Assembly: GCF_016785095.1 (NCBI RefSeq)
Contig: NZ_JAEKJB010000008.1
Span: 744,001-808,000 of the forward strand
Length of the DNA stretch: 64,000 bases
Origin: Alloalcanivorax marinus
GTDB lineage: Bacteria; Pseudomonadota; Gammaproteobacteria; Pseudomonadales; Alcanivoracaceae
Direction: 5' to 3'
Part shown: piece after piece, positions 35,250-42,996 of the stretch
How positions within the stretch are numbered: the stretch's first letter is position 1
Layout: each line of letters starts with the position of its first letter
Program-made: the position numbers and the translations under genes
The notes under the pieces: generated by a model
Database searches by the model: none
Seen by the model: only the letters and a program-made list of their open reading frames with translations
What the model was told of the DNA's origin: nothing

Positions 35250-36449
35250 TTACTCCCCTTCGAGAACACCGGATTGGTTGTCCGGGGTCCACAGCGAGCG
35301 GGCCGGGATCGCTTCTTCCACGCAACGTGCCTGGTAATGCCGGGCGATCTCGACGGTTTCCTCCAACAACTGCTCACGCAACAGGATCGGCTCAAAGCCG
35401 AGACTGCGAAAACCAGCGTTGGAAACACAAAGATGATTCTTCGCGGCTTCCTTGCGCGGGTTGGGGACGTGAGCGATGTCGGCGCCGGTCAGTTCGGCCA
35501 CCAGCTCGGCGAGGCCCTGCACCTGCAGGGTCTCCGCCACCTGATTGAAAATCTGCACGCGCTCGCCCCGGCAAGGCGGATTGTCCAGAGCGATGCCGAT
35601 GCAGCGAGTAGTGTCCTGAATATTGATGAAAGCGCGGGTCTGCCCGCCACAACCGTGCACGGTCAGCGGGTGGCCGATCGCCGCCTGCATCAAAAAGCGG
35701 TTAAGCACGGTTCCGTAATCGCCGTCGTAGTCAAAGCGATTAACCAATCGCGGGTCCTTCCGGGTCTCTTCGGTCTGAGTGCCCCAGACAATGCCCTGAT
35801 GCAGGTCGGTGATGCGCAGCCCATCGTTGCGAGCGTAGAACTGCAGCATCAGGTGATCCATGGATTTGGTCAGGTGATAGACGCTGCCCGGAGTGGTGGG
35901 GAACAGGATCTGGCGATCCTGCCATTCGCCCCCGGGGCCAGGCATCTTGACGTCCAGATAACCGTCCGGAATTTCCGTGTCCGCCTGGTCGTAACCGTAA
36001 ACGCCCATGGTGCCGAGGTGCACCAGGTGACTGTCGAGTTGCAGATCGACCAGCGCCACCAGCAGGTTGTGCGTCGCGCTGATGTTGTTATCCATGGTGT
36101 AGCGTTTGGTTCGCGGCGACTTCATGGAATAGGGCGCGGCGCGCTGCTCGGCAAAGTGGACGATGGCCTCCGGCCGGCGGCGGTCAAGAACCTCCCGCAG
36201 CCCCTCGTAGTCCCGAGCGATATCCAGATTGTGGAACGCTATGCGTTTACCCGACACCTCTTCCCAGGCGATCAGACGTTCTTCCATCGAAGTGATCGGT
36301 GTCAGGCTCGACACCTGCAATTCAGCATCGATCCCCCGACGGGAAAGATTATCAATGATGGTTACATCGCACCCCCGGCTGGACAGCGACAACGCGGTGG
36401 GCCAACCACAAAAACCATCGCCACCCAACACCATTACGGAACGCGACAC
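35250..36449 (-). CDS. sqdB: UDP-sulfoquinovose synthase-like (SqdB/SQD1) enzyme
   Basis: A 399-residue short-chain-type nucleotide-sugar enzyme. The Rossmann motif is GGDGFCGWPTALSLSSRG, close to the GGDGYCGWATALHLS of SQD1. Catalytic Tyr-Lys lies in SVYHLTKSMDHL, and the strongly SQD1-like block DLHQGIVWGTQTEET continues to NRFDYDGDYGTVLNRF and GGQTRAFINIQDT. Known members combine UDP-glucose and sulfite to give UDP-sulfoquinovose. The start is a GTG at 36449 with AGAGG upstream. No sulfolipid synthase (SqdX/SqdD) is adjacent. Its partners are a BcsB-like protein and a GT2 synthase, pointing to polysaccharide rather than lipid. Confidence 0.88.
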   Translation of the reverse strand: MSRSVMVLGGDGFCGWPTALSLSSRGCDVTIIDNLSRRGIDAELQVSSLTPITSMEERLIAWEEVSGKRIAFHNLDIARDYEGLREVLDRRRPEAIVHFAEQRAAPYSMKSPRTKRYTMDNNISATHNLLVALVDLQLDSHLVHLGTMGVYGYDQADTEIPDGYLDVKMPGPGGEWQDRQILFPTTPGSVYHLTKSMDHLMLQFYARNDGLRITDLHQGIVWGTQTEETRKDPRLVNRFDYDGDYGTVLNRFLMQAAIGHPLTVHGCGGQTRAFINIQDTTRCIGIALDNPPCRGERVQIFNQVAETLQVQGLAELVAELTGADIAHVPNPRKEAAKNHLCVSNAGFRSLGFEPILLREQLLEETVEIARHYQARCVEEAIPARSLWTPDNQSGVLEGE

Positions 36450-36634
36450 ATCAACCTCTTAATAACAATTTATTTTCATAAAACAAAAAAACAGCGAGCT
36501 TTCAGCGGACGGGGATCATATATATATTGCCTTCGCGTGCGAAGAGCAGCCGCTTTACCGATATTGGTCCAGCCGCTTGCCGTAAAACCCCGGCGAAATA
36601 ATTTGCGACTTTTTTCATGGAGGTTTTATAAGGA
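36450..36634. promoter_or_regulatory. AT-rich divergent promoter region of the polysaccharide operon
   Basis: A sharply AT-rich stretch (about 36460-36530, including CATATATATATTG) in an otherwise GC-rich genome, between the leftward sqdB operon and the rightward outer-membrane gene. It very likely holds both promoters. An imperfect hairpin CTTCGCGTGCGAAG (36531-36544) could be an operator. No regulator gene lies alongside. Confidence 0.5.
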
Positions 36635-37564
36635 ATGAAGGGAGGGAAACGTGAAGGCGTTACCAACAGACCCGCTTTCCGGCGAACCTGGTTCGCGACT
36701 CTGCTGCTGGTTGCCCTTGGTCCGTCCTCCGTGGCAAGGGCCGACCAGGACTGGCACCTCGACGCGCTGCTGCAGGCCGGCCGCGCCCCGCTTTACGACC
36801 TGGGCCCGGAAGACCTGCGTATCGAGACACGTTTCGGTTACGGCCTGAACGCATGGCGGCGTTTCGACGGCCAGGCCGGACGCTGGACCCGGGTCGATCT
36901 TGGTGTCATGCGCGAACGATTTCCGGATGCCGACAACAATGATCGTCTGTTCTACGATGCCGCTCTGTTGCATGCCGCGCCATGGCGACACGGACCCTGG
37001 GATCAGTTCCGTTTCGCCGCCGAGGCGCGCCACGCCCGCGACCCCGCCCGGGAAGTCTATTCACGGATACGGCTGGCCCCAGCGCTCAGACTGACCCCGG
37101 CGCCTCGCCAGATCCTGCAATTTCGCACCCGCTTCGGCTACCGCGAACAAAATGATGCGAACACTTTTCCCGGCTACGACCAGAGCGAATACCTGCTGGA
37201 CATGATGCACCTGTGGCGCGGCGCGGCGCGGGTCTGGCGCAGCGCCGCCTTCCTGTACGTGGAGCGGCGCTCCGCGGACGCGGACCGCTTCAGCTACGAT
37301 GAGGCGGGCACGCGGCTGGCACTACGGCGCCGCCTCGACGAGCGGACCGAGCTGGTGCCCCGCGTTGGCCTGTTCAGCCGCCATTATGATGACGGCGAGC
37401 GGCGCGACCGCCGCCTGCGGCTGACACTGGGCCTGGAAAGAACCTGGAGTGAACGCCTCTTCCTGAACGCCTATCTCGGCTATCAAACCAACCTGTCCAC
37501 GGTGTCGATCAAGGATTACCGTGGCACCCTGGCCGGTCTTGAACTGCGTATCGGGCTGCTTTGA
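36635..37564 (+). CDS. Putative outer-membrane beta-barrel protein
   Basis: A 309-residue protein with a long n-region signal peptide (ending SSVARADQ, about residue 36). The mature part alternates Arg/aromatic-rich strands (for example IETRFGYGLNAWRRF and LRLTLGLERTW) and ends in YRGTLAGLELRIGLL, typical of an outer-membrane barrel. GGAGG lies 11 nt before the ATG. I recognise no named family. Divergence from the sqdB/BcsB-like/GT2 operon across an AT-rich promoter suggests it serves export or surface retention of that product (inference). Confidence 0.7.
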   Translation: MKGGKREGVTNRPAFRRTWFATLLLVALGPSSVARADQDWHLDALLQAGRAPLYDLGPEDLRIETRFGYGLNAWRRFDGQAGRWTRVDLGVMRERFPDADNNDRLFYDAALLHAAPWRHGPWDQFRFAAEARHARDPAREVYSRIRLAPALRLTPAPRQILQFRTRFGYREQNDANTFPGYDQSEYLLDMMHLWRGAARVWRSAAFLYVERRSADADRFSYDEAGTRLALRRRLDERTELVPRVGLFSRHYDDGERRDRRLRLTLGLERTWSERLFLNAYLGYQTNLSTVSIKDYRGTLAGLELRIGLL

Positions 37565-37569
37565 TACCG

Positions 37570-38055
37570 CTAGCCGGCATCACCGGGTTGCTCTCGCGGC
37601 CCCTCCCAACGGCGCGCGCCCGGCCCCTGCTCGGACAACTCATCACCCGGGTTGCGTAACCGGCAGGCGGTCATCGACAGGCAACCACAACCAATGCAAT
37701 CGCTAAGCTGATCACGCAGCTGGGTCAGGCGCTGGATGCGTTCGTCCAGTTCCTGGCGCCAGCGTTCCGACAGCCGTGACCAGTCCCGGGCATTGGGGCT
37801 GCGTGCTTCCGGCAAACCGGCCAGCGCCCGCGCCACCTCCGCCAGCGGAATGCCGATGCGCTGCGCCACCTTGATCACCGCCACCCGACGCAACACGTCA
37901 CGATGGTAGCGGCGTTGATTGCCGGCGCTGCGCTGGCTGTGAATCAGCCCTTTGCGCTCATAGAAATGCAGCGCCGAGACGGCCACGCCGCTGCGTTCCG
38001 CCACTTCACCCACGGTGAGGGCCTTGTCGATGTTGGCGGCGGTGACTCTGCTCAT
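37570..38055 (-). CDS. soxR: Redox-sensitive transcriptional activator SoxR
   Basis: A 161-residue MerR-family regulator: winged helix-turn-helix ([26 protein letters not shown]), a dimerisation helix and the 2Fe-2S cysteines in [12 protein letters not shown] at residues 120, 123, 125 and 131, matching the SoxR spacing C-x2-C-x-C-x5-C. It is activated by redox-cycling compounds that oxidise the cluster. It is divergent from an ABC exporter operon with a SoxR box between them, and is 5 nt from the convergent barrel gene. Confidence 0.96.
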   Translation of the reverse strand: MSRVTAANIDKALTVGEVAERSGVAVSALHFYERKGLIHSQRSAGNQRRYHRDVLRRVAVIKVAQRIGIPLAEVARALAGLPEARSPNARDWSRLSERWRQELDERIQRLTQLRDQLSDCIGCGCLSMTACRLRNPGDELSEQGPGARRWEGPREQPGDAG

Positions 38056-38075
38056 GGAAAGGCTCCGAAGATTGA

Positions 38076-38093
38076 CCTGAACAATGGTTTAGG
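38076..38093 (+). promoter_or_regulatory. SoxR box and MerR-type promoter
   Basis: CCTGAACAATGGTTTAGG is an 18-bp imperfect palindrome with the same length and outer bases as the E. coli soxS operator (CCTCAAG...CTTGAGG). It lies in the spacer between TTGACC (38072-38077) and CATGCT (38097-38102), a 19-bp spacing typical of MerR-regulated promoters. Orientation places the ABC exporter genes downstream. Confidence 0.8.
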
Positions 38094-38171
38094 TTGCATG
38101 CTGCACACTCCTCGCCCGATTCACAAGACCTCTCTAGAATGTCGGGTCCAGCCCATTGGCAAGGAGCTTTC

Positions 38172-39107
38172 GTGTCCAACGTCATCGAGATCGAGCGGCT
38201 CAACAAAACCTATGACTCCGGTTTTACCGCGCTGCGTGACATCAACCTGAGTATTCGCAAAGGAGAGATCTTCGCCTTGCTGGGCCCCAACGGCGCCGGC
38301 AAGACCACGCTGATCAGCATTATCTGCGGGATCGTCAACGCCAGCTCGGGCACCGTGCTCGCCGACGGCCATGACATCCGCCGCGACTACCGGGCGGCCC
38401 GGGCGCGCATCGGCCTGGTGCCCCAGGAGTTGTCCACCGATGCGTTCGAAACCGTGCGCGACACGGTGACGTTCAGCCGCGGGCTGTTCGGCAAACCCGC
38501 CAATCCGGCCTATGTGGAGCAGGTTCTGCGCGATCTGTCCCTGTGGGACAAGCGCAAGGACAAGATCATGGCGCTGTCCGGCGGCATGAAGCGGCGCGTT
38601 ATGATCGCCAAGGCCCTGGCCCACGAACCGGACATCCTGTTCCTTGATGAACCCACCGCCGGCGTCGACGTGGAGCTGCGCCGGGATATGTGGAACCTGG
38701 TACGCGGCCTGCGCGAGCGGGGCGTGACCATCATCCTCACCACCCACTATATCGAGGAGGCGGAGGAAATGGCGGACCGGGTGGGAGTGATCAACCACGG
38801 CCGGATTATACTGGTGGAACGGACCCGGGATCTTATGGAAAAGCTGGGCCGCAAGGAGCTGCGCCTGCAGCTTACCTCTCCCCTGGAGACACTGCCCGAA
38901 GCCCTGGACGGGCTGTCGCTGAGCCTGGAGGAGGATGGCCACGAACTGGTTTACCGTTTCGACGCACGGCGCGATCAGGGCGATGTGGCCGGCCTGCTTC
39001 GCCGGCTTGCTGACCTTGGCATCGAGTTCCGCGACCTGCGCACCCGCGAGAGTTCGCTGGAGGAAATTTTCGTGGACCTGGTCCACAACGGCGGCAAGGG
39101 AGACTGA
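38172..39107 (+). CDS. ABC-2 exporter ATP-binding protein
   Basis: A 311-residue ATPase: Walker [11 protein letters not shown]-loop [14 protein letters not shown], signature LSGGMKRRV, Walker [12 protein letters not shown]-loop TTHYIEEAE, and a C-terminal accessory domain (about 225-311). It begins at the GTG 38172 with AAGGAG 6 nt upstream. An upstream in-frame ATG (38094) would place the start inside the SoxR box region. With the following permease it forms an ABC-2 exporter, probably induced by SoxR under redox-cycling drugs. Confidence 0.93.
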   Translation: MSNVIEIERLNKTYDSGFTALRDINLSIRKGEIFALLGPNGAGKTTLISIICGIVNASSGTVLADGHDIRRDYRAARARIGLVPQELSTDAFETVRDTVTFSRGLFGKPANPAYVEQVLRDLSLWDKRKDKIMALSGGMKRRVMIAKALAHEPDILFLDEPTAGVDVELRRDMWNLVRGLRERGVTIILTTHYIEEAEEMADRVGVINHGRIILVERTRDLMEKLGRKELRLQLTSPLETLPEALDGLSLSLEEDGHELVYRFDARRDQGDVAGLLRRLADLGIEFRDLRTRESSLEEIFVDLVHNGGKGD

Positions 39108-39108
39108 C

Positions 39109-39870
39109 ATGAATCTGCACGGCGTAAAGGCCATCTACCGGTTCGAGATGGCGCGCACCTGGCGCACCCTGCTGCAAAGTATCGCTTCGCCGGTGATTTC
39201 CACCTCCCTGTATTTCGTGGTGTTCGGTTCCGCCATTGGCTCGCGCATGGTGGAAATCGACGGCATCAGTTACGGCGCCTTCATCATCCCGGGCCTGGTG
39301 ATGCTGATGCTGCTCAACGAGAGCATTTCCAATGCCTCGTTCGGCATCTACATGCCCAAGTTCACCGGCACCATCTACGAAGTACTGTCGGCGCCGATCT
39401 CACCGCTGGAAATCGTGCTCGGTTACGTGGGTGCCGCCGCCAGCAAGTCGATCATTCTGGGCCTGCTGATTCTCGCCACGTCGCGGCTGTTCGTGGATTA
39501 TCAGATTGCCCACCCGTTCGCCATGGTCGGTTTCCTGGCGCTCACCGCGGTGACCTTCAGCCTGTTCGGTTTCATCATCGGGGTGTGGGCGGACGGCTTC
39601 GAGAAGCTGCAGATCATTCCCATGATGATCGTCACGCCGCTGACCTTCCTGGGCGGGACCTTCTATTCGGTGACCATGCTGCCACCATTCTGGCAGACGG
39701 TGACGTTGTTCAATCCGGTGGTGTATCTGGTAAGTGGCTTTCGCTGGAGTTTCTATGGTGTGGCGGACGTACACCTTGGCGTCAGCCTGGCCATGACGCT
39801 GGTGTTCATGCTGGTGTGCGCCGGGTTGATCACCTGGATTTTCAAAACCGGTTACCGGCTACGCGATTGA
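39109..39870 (+). CDS. ABC-2 type permease
   Basis: A 253-residue membrane protein with six predicted helices and the ABC-2 pattern, including [41 protein letters not shown] and [21 protein letters not shown]. It starts 1 nt after the ATPase stop. It is the transmembrane half of the putative SoxR-controlled exporter; the substrate is unknown. A REP element follows. Confidence 0.92.
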   Translation: MNLHGVKAIYRFEMARTWRTLLQSIASPVISTSLYFVVFGSAIGSRMVEIDGISYGAFIIPGLVMLMLLNESISNASFGIYMPKFTGTIYEVLSAPISPLEIVLGYVGAAASKSIILGLLILATSRLFVDYQIAHPFAMVGFLALTAVTFSLFGFIIGVWADGFEKLQIIPMMIVTPLTFLGGTFYSVTMLPPFWQTVTLFNPVVYLVSGFRWSFYGVADVHLGVSLAMTLVFMLVCAGLITWIFKTGYRLRD

Positions 39871-39883
39871 TCGCCTGATATTT

Positions 39884-39943
39884 GTAGGAGCGGCTTCAGC
39901 CGCGATTGCCGGATCGCGGGATCGCGGCTGAAGCCACTCCTAC
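39884..39943. repeat. REP element pair (BIME-like)
   Basis: GTAGGAGCGGCTTCAGCCGC at 39884 is followed after about 15 nt by the inverted copy GCGGCTGAAGCCACTCCTAC ending at 39943, one base off a perfect match. The whole folds into a long hairpin between the convergent ABC permease and catalase genes and may limit read-through. Confidence 0.88.
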
Positions 39944-39954
39944 GGATTGGGCCT

Positions 39955-41415
39955 TTATTGCTTTTTGGCGCGCACCGCCTTTTCGATGCGCTCGCCGATG
40001 TCCTGGTCGATGTTGCGCCAGTACTCAAACACCCGCGACAGCACCGGCTCTTCCACGCCGTCAAGCACATGGCCGGTGACGTTGTTCACCAGCCGCTCCC
40101 GGGCGGCGTCATCCATGACCTTGGTGACCAGGTCGTGGGCCTGGTTGAAGTCGCCATCGTCCGGGCGAAGGGTGTAAGCCGCGCGCACCAGCTCGCCGTC
40201 CGCGGACCACACCGCCTGCTCCGGATAACGATGCGGGTCCGCCGCCGGGCCACCCTTGGTGTTGGGCGCGTACACCGGATCGGCGACCTTGCGGATGCGC
40301 ATGGCACCGCCCTTGCTGTAGCTGTGCACCGGGCACCTGGGTTCGTTCACCGGAATCTGTTTGTAATTGACGCCCAGTCTTGCCCGGTGGGCATCGGCGT
40401 AGGACACCGAACGGGCCAGCAACATCTTGTCCGGTGACAGACCGGTGCCGGGCACCATGTTGTTGGGCTCGAACGCGGCCTGTTCGATCTCGCTGTGGAA
40501 GTCCGCGGGGTTGCGGTCCAGGGTCAACTTGCCCACTTCGTGCAGCGGATAGTCCTCGTGGGGCCACACCTTGGTGAGGTCGAAGGGGTTGATGCGATAG
40601 GTCTTGGCGTCCTCGAAGGGCATGATCTGAACGTGCAGGGTCCAGCTCGGGTGATCGCCACGCTCGATGGCCTTGAACAGATCCCGCCGGTGGTAATCGG
40701 CGTCGGCGCCGGCCATCTGATCGGCTTGCTCCTGGGTCATGCACTTGATGCCCTGGTCGGTCTTGAAGTGGTACTTCACCCAGAACCGCTCACCGGCCTC
40801 GTTGACCCACATGTAGGTGTGGCTGGAATAGCCGTTCATATGCCGCCAGGTGGCGGGCACGCCCCGATCACCCATCAGCCAGGCCACCTGGTGGGCGGAC
40901 TCCGGCGACTGGGTCCAGAAATCCCACTGCATGTCGTTGTCGCGCAGACCGTTGTCGGCGCGACGCTTCTGCGAGTGAATGAAGTGCTGAAACTTCATCG
41001 GGTCGCGCACGAAGAACACCGGGGTGTTGTTGCCGACCATGTCGAAGTTGCCGTCCTCGGTGTAGAACTTCACCGCGAACCCGCGCGGGTCGCGCCAGGT
41101 GTCCGGGCTGCCCGCCTCGCCGGCCACGGTGGAGAAACGGATCACCACGTCGGTCCTGGTGCCCTTTTGCAGAAATTTCGCCTTGGTATAACGGCTCACG
41201 TCCTGGGTGACCTGAAAATACCCGAAGGCGCCGCCGCCCTTGGCATGGGGCTGACGGTCGGGAATCATTTCCCGGTTGAAGGCGGCCATCTGCTCCATGA
41301 GGTAGTGGTCATGGAGGACAATGGGACCGTCGGCGCCCACGGAGAGGGCGTGTTCGTCGCTGGCCACCGGGTTGCCGGCGTCGTTGGTGGTCGGATTACG
41401 ATGCTGATCGCTCAT
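39955..41415 (-). CDS. Haem catalase, small-subunit type
   Basis: A 486-residue monofunctional catalase. The active-site His lies in [15 protein letters not shown], the distal Asn in [16 protein letters not shown], and the proximal haem Tyr in [14 protein letters not shown], where the usual Thr after YxD is Ala. [29 protein letters not shown] is also typical. AAGGAAGG precedes the ATG. No signal peptide, so it is cytoplasmic. It adjoins the SoxR exporter cluster but is convergent and has its own promoter region (41416-41613). Confidence 0.95.
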   Translation of the reverse strand: MSDQHRNPTTNDAGNPVASDEHALSVGADGPIVLHDHYLMEQMAAFNREMIPDRQPHAKGGGAFGYFQVTQDVSRYTKAKFLQKGTRTDVVIRFSTVAGEAGSPDTWRDPRGFAVKFYTEDGNFDMVGNNTPVFFVRDPMKFQHFIHSQKRRADNGLRDNDMQWDFWTQSPESAHQVAWLMGDRGVPATWRHMNGYSSHTYMWVNEAGERFWVKYHFKTDQGIKCMTQEQADQMAGADADYHRRDLFKAIERGDHPSWTLHVQIMPFEDAKTYRINPFDLTKVWPHEDYPLHEVGKLTLDRNPADFHSEIEQAAFEPNNMVPGTGLSPDKMLLARSVSYADAHRARLGVNYKQIPVNEPRCPVHSYSKGGAMRIRKVADPVYAPNTKGGPAADPHRYPEQAVWSADGELVRAAYTLRPDDGDFNQAHDLVTKVMDDAARERLVNNVTGHVLDGVEEPVLSRVFEYWRNIDQDIGERIEKAVRAKKQ

Positions 41416-41613
41416 GGTGCTGTCACCTTCCTTGAAGTCCGCATGATCTGTCGGGGAATTCCCCTAACGTCTCAAGGTGGCGCGGGACCGGGAAGGGGCC
41501 CATGGCGAGCTTTACAAATTTTGATCTTCAGCACCGGGGGCTGGTGCAGGTTTCCTTCCCCGCGGGCGGCGCTTACCATGAACCGATAACGACGACCGCG
41601 GATTGAAACCGAC

Positions 41614-41955
41614 GTGAACCTGGCTCTCACCAACCTTCTGCTGCTGGCTGCCCTGATGATCGGAGCGGCCCTGTTCTGGCGGGCGCAGCGCATCCGTGAG
41701 ACGGCGCTGCGCGTCACTCGCCGGCATTGCGAGCGGGAGGAGGTGCTTCTGCTGGATCAGACCGTGGGGCTCAAGCGCCTGCGCCTGCGCCGTGATGGCG
41801 AAGGCCGGCTGCGCCTGTGGCGGTTCTACGAGTTCGAATTCACGGTCACCGGTGGCGAGCGCTACCGGGGCGAGACGCTGGTGGCCGGCGACCGGGTCGT
41901 TCGCGTCACCCTGCCGCCCCACCGTTTCAGCCACGAGCCGGATCAGCTTCACTGA
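41614..41955 (+). CDS. DUF3301 family protein
   Basis: A 113-residue protein with one N-terminal membrane helix (about 4-22) and a small, Arg-rich cytoplasmic domain containing REEVLLLDQTVGL-like and LWRFYEFEFTVTGGERY segments typical of DUF3301. It has a GTG start. Function is unknown. It is convergent with mscS. Confidence 0.75.
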   Translation: MNLALTNLLLLAALMIGAALFWRAQRIRETALRVTRRHCEREEVLLLDQTVGLKRLRLRRDGEGRLRLWRFYEFEFTVTGGERYRGETLVAGDRVVRVTLPPHRFSHEPDQLH

Positions 41956-41983
41956 CCGGCCCGGGCGGCACGGTGGTTGGTGG

Positions 41984-42811
41984 TTACTGTTCGGCGTCCA
42001 GCTTGTTGAGGTGCACATCCATCTGCGGGTAAGGAATGCCGATGCCGGCGGCGTCGAAACGGCGCTTCACTTCCTCGGTCATGCCCCACTTCACCGCCCA
42101 GTAGTCGGCGCTGTTCACCCAGGGCCGGCACAGGAAATTCACCGAGCTGTCCGCCAGCTCGCCGACCACGATGGTAGGCGCCGGGTCCTTCAGGCAGCGT
42201 TCGTCCTCGGCCACCACTTCCTCGAGGATTTTTTTCACCTGACTCATATCGGCGTCGTAGGAGACGCCGAACACCATGTCCACGCGGCGGGTGGGCTTCT
42301 CCGAATAGTTGACGATGTTGTTGGACAGGATCTCGGCGTTGGGCACCGTGATGACCTTGTTGTCCGGCGAGGTGAGGACCGTGGCGAAAATGCGGATTTC
42401 CTTCACCGTGCCGCTGGTGCCGGCCACTTCCACGTAATGGCCCTCCCGGAACAGACGGAACAGGATCAACATGACGCCGGCGGCGAAGTTGCTCAGCGAG
42501 TCCTTCAGTGCCAGGCCCACCGCCAGGCCGGCGGCGCCGAGAATGGCCACCAGGGAGGTGGTCTTCACGCCCAGACGATCCAGGGCGGCGATTACCACGA
42601 ACAGGAACAGCGTGACGTGGATAATGCGCCCCAGGAACTTGGCGATGGTGCCATCCAGCCGCTTGCCCATCAGGTTTTGCAGCCATTTGCTCAGCCTGGC
42701 CACCACCCACAGGCCGATCACGAAGATCAGCAGGGCGGCGATGATGTTCCAGGCGTAGGGCACCAGGTTCTCATTAAAGAAGGTTTGCAACTGCCCCATG
42801 TAGTCGTCCAT
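41984..42811 (-). CDS. mscS: Small-conductance mechanosensitive channel (MscS family)
   Basis: A 275-residue channel with three helices (about 15-40, 60-80 and the pore helix near 88-125: LGAAGLAVGLALKDSLSNFAAG) and the MscS beta domain (VEVAGTSGTVKEIRIFATVLTSPDNKVITVPNAEILSNNIVNYS). It releases solutes on hypo-osmotic shock. The start at 42811 is preceded by a gap of about 130 bp containing the terminator of the next upstream gene. Confidence 0.94.
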   Translation of the reverse strand: MDDYMGQLQTFFNENLVPYAWNIIAALLIFVIGLWVVARLSKWLQNLMGKRLDGTIAKFLGRIIHVTLFLFVVIAALDRLGVKTTSLVAILGAAGLAVGLALKDSLSNFAAGVMLILFRLFREGHYVEVAGTSGTVKEIRIFATVLTSPDNKVITVPNAEILSNNIVNYSEKPTRRVDMVFGVSYDADMSQVKKILEEVVAEDERCLKDPAPTIVVGELADSSVNFLCRPWVNSADYWAVKWGMTEEVKRRFDAAGIGIPYPQMDVHLNKLDAEQ

Positions 42812-42939
42812 CAGATGCGTGCTCCGTTCAAGCCGTGAAGAAAACGTTAAGCCTTACGGAGCCCGGCGCCGCTGTCCAGATACCGCGCCGCATTTTACAA
42901 ATGACGCCCCCCGGTCGCTCCTACCGCGTTACCGCTACA

Positions 42940-42967
42940 CAAAAAAAAGCCCCGGCGGAGCCGGGGC
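42940..42967 (-). terminator. Rho-independent terminator of the repetitive lipoprotein gene
   Basis: On the minus strand, GCCCCGGCTCCGCCGGGGC forms a tight hairpin followed by eight T. It lies 30 nt past the lipoprotein stop. Confidence 0.93.
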
Positions 42968-42996
42968 ATAACAGCACTTCAGTGAGGCAAAGAGGA

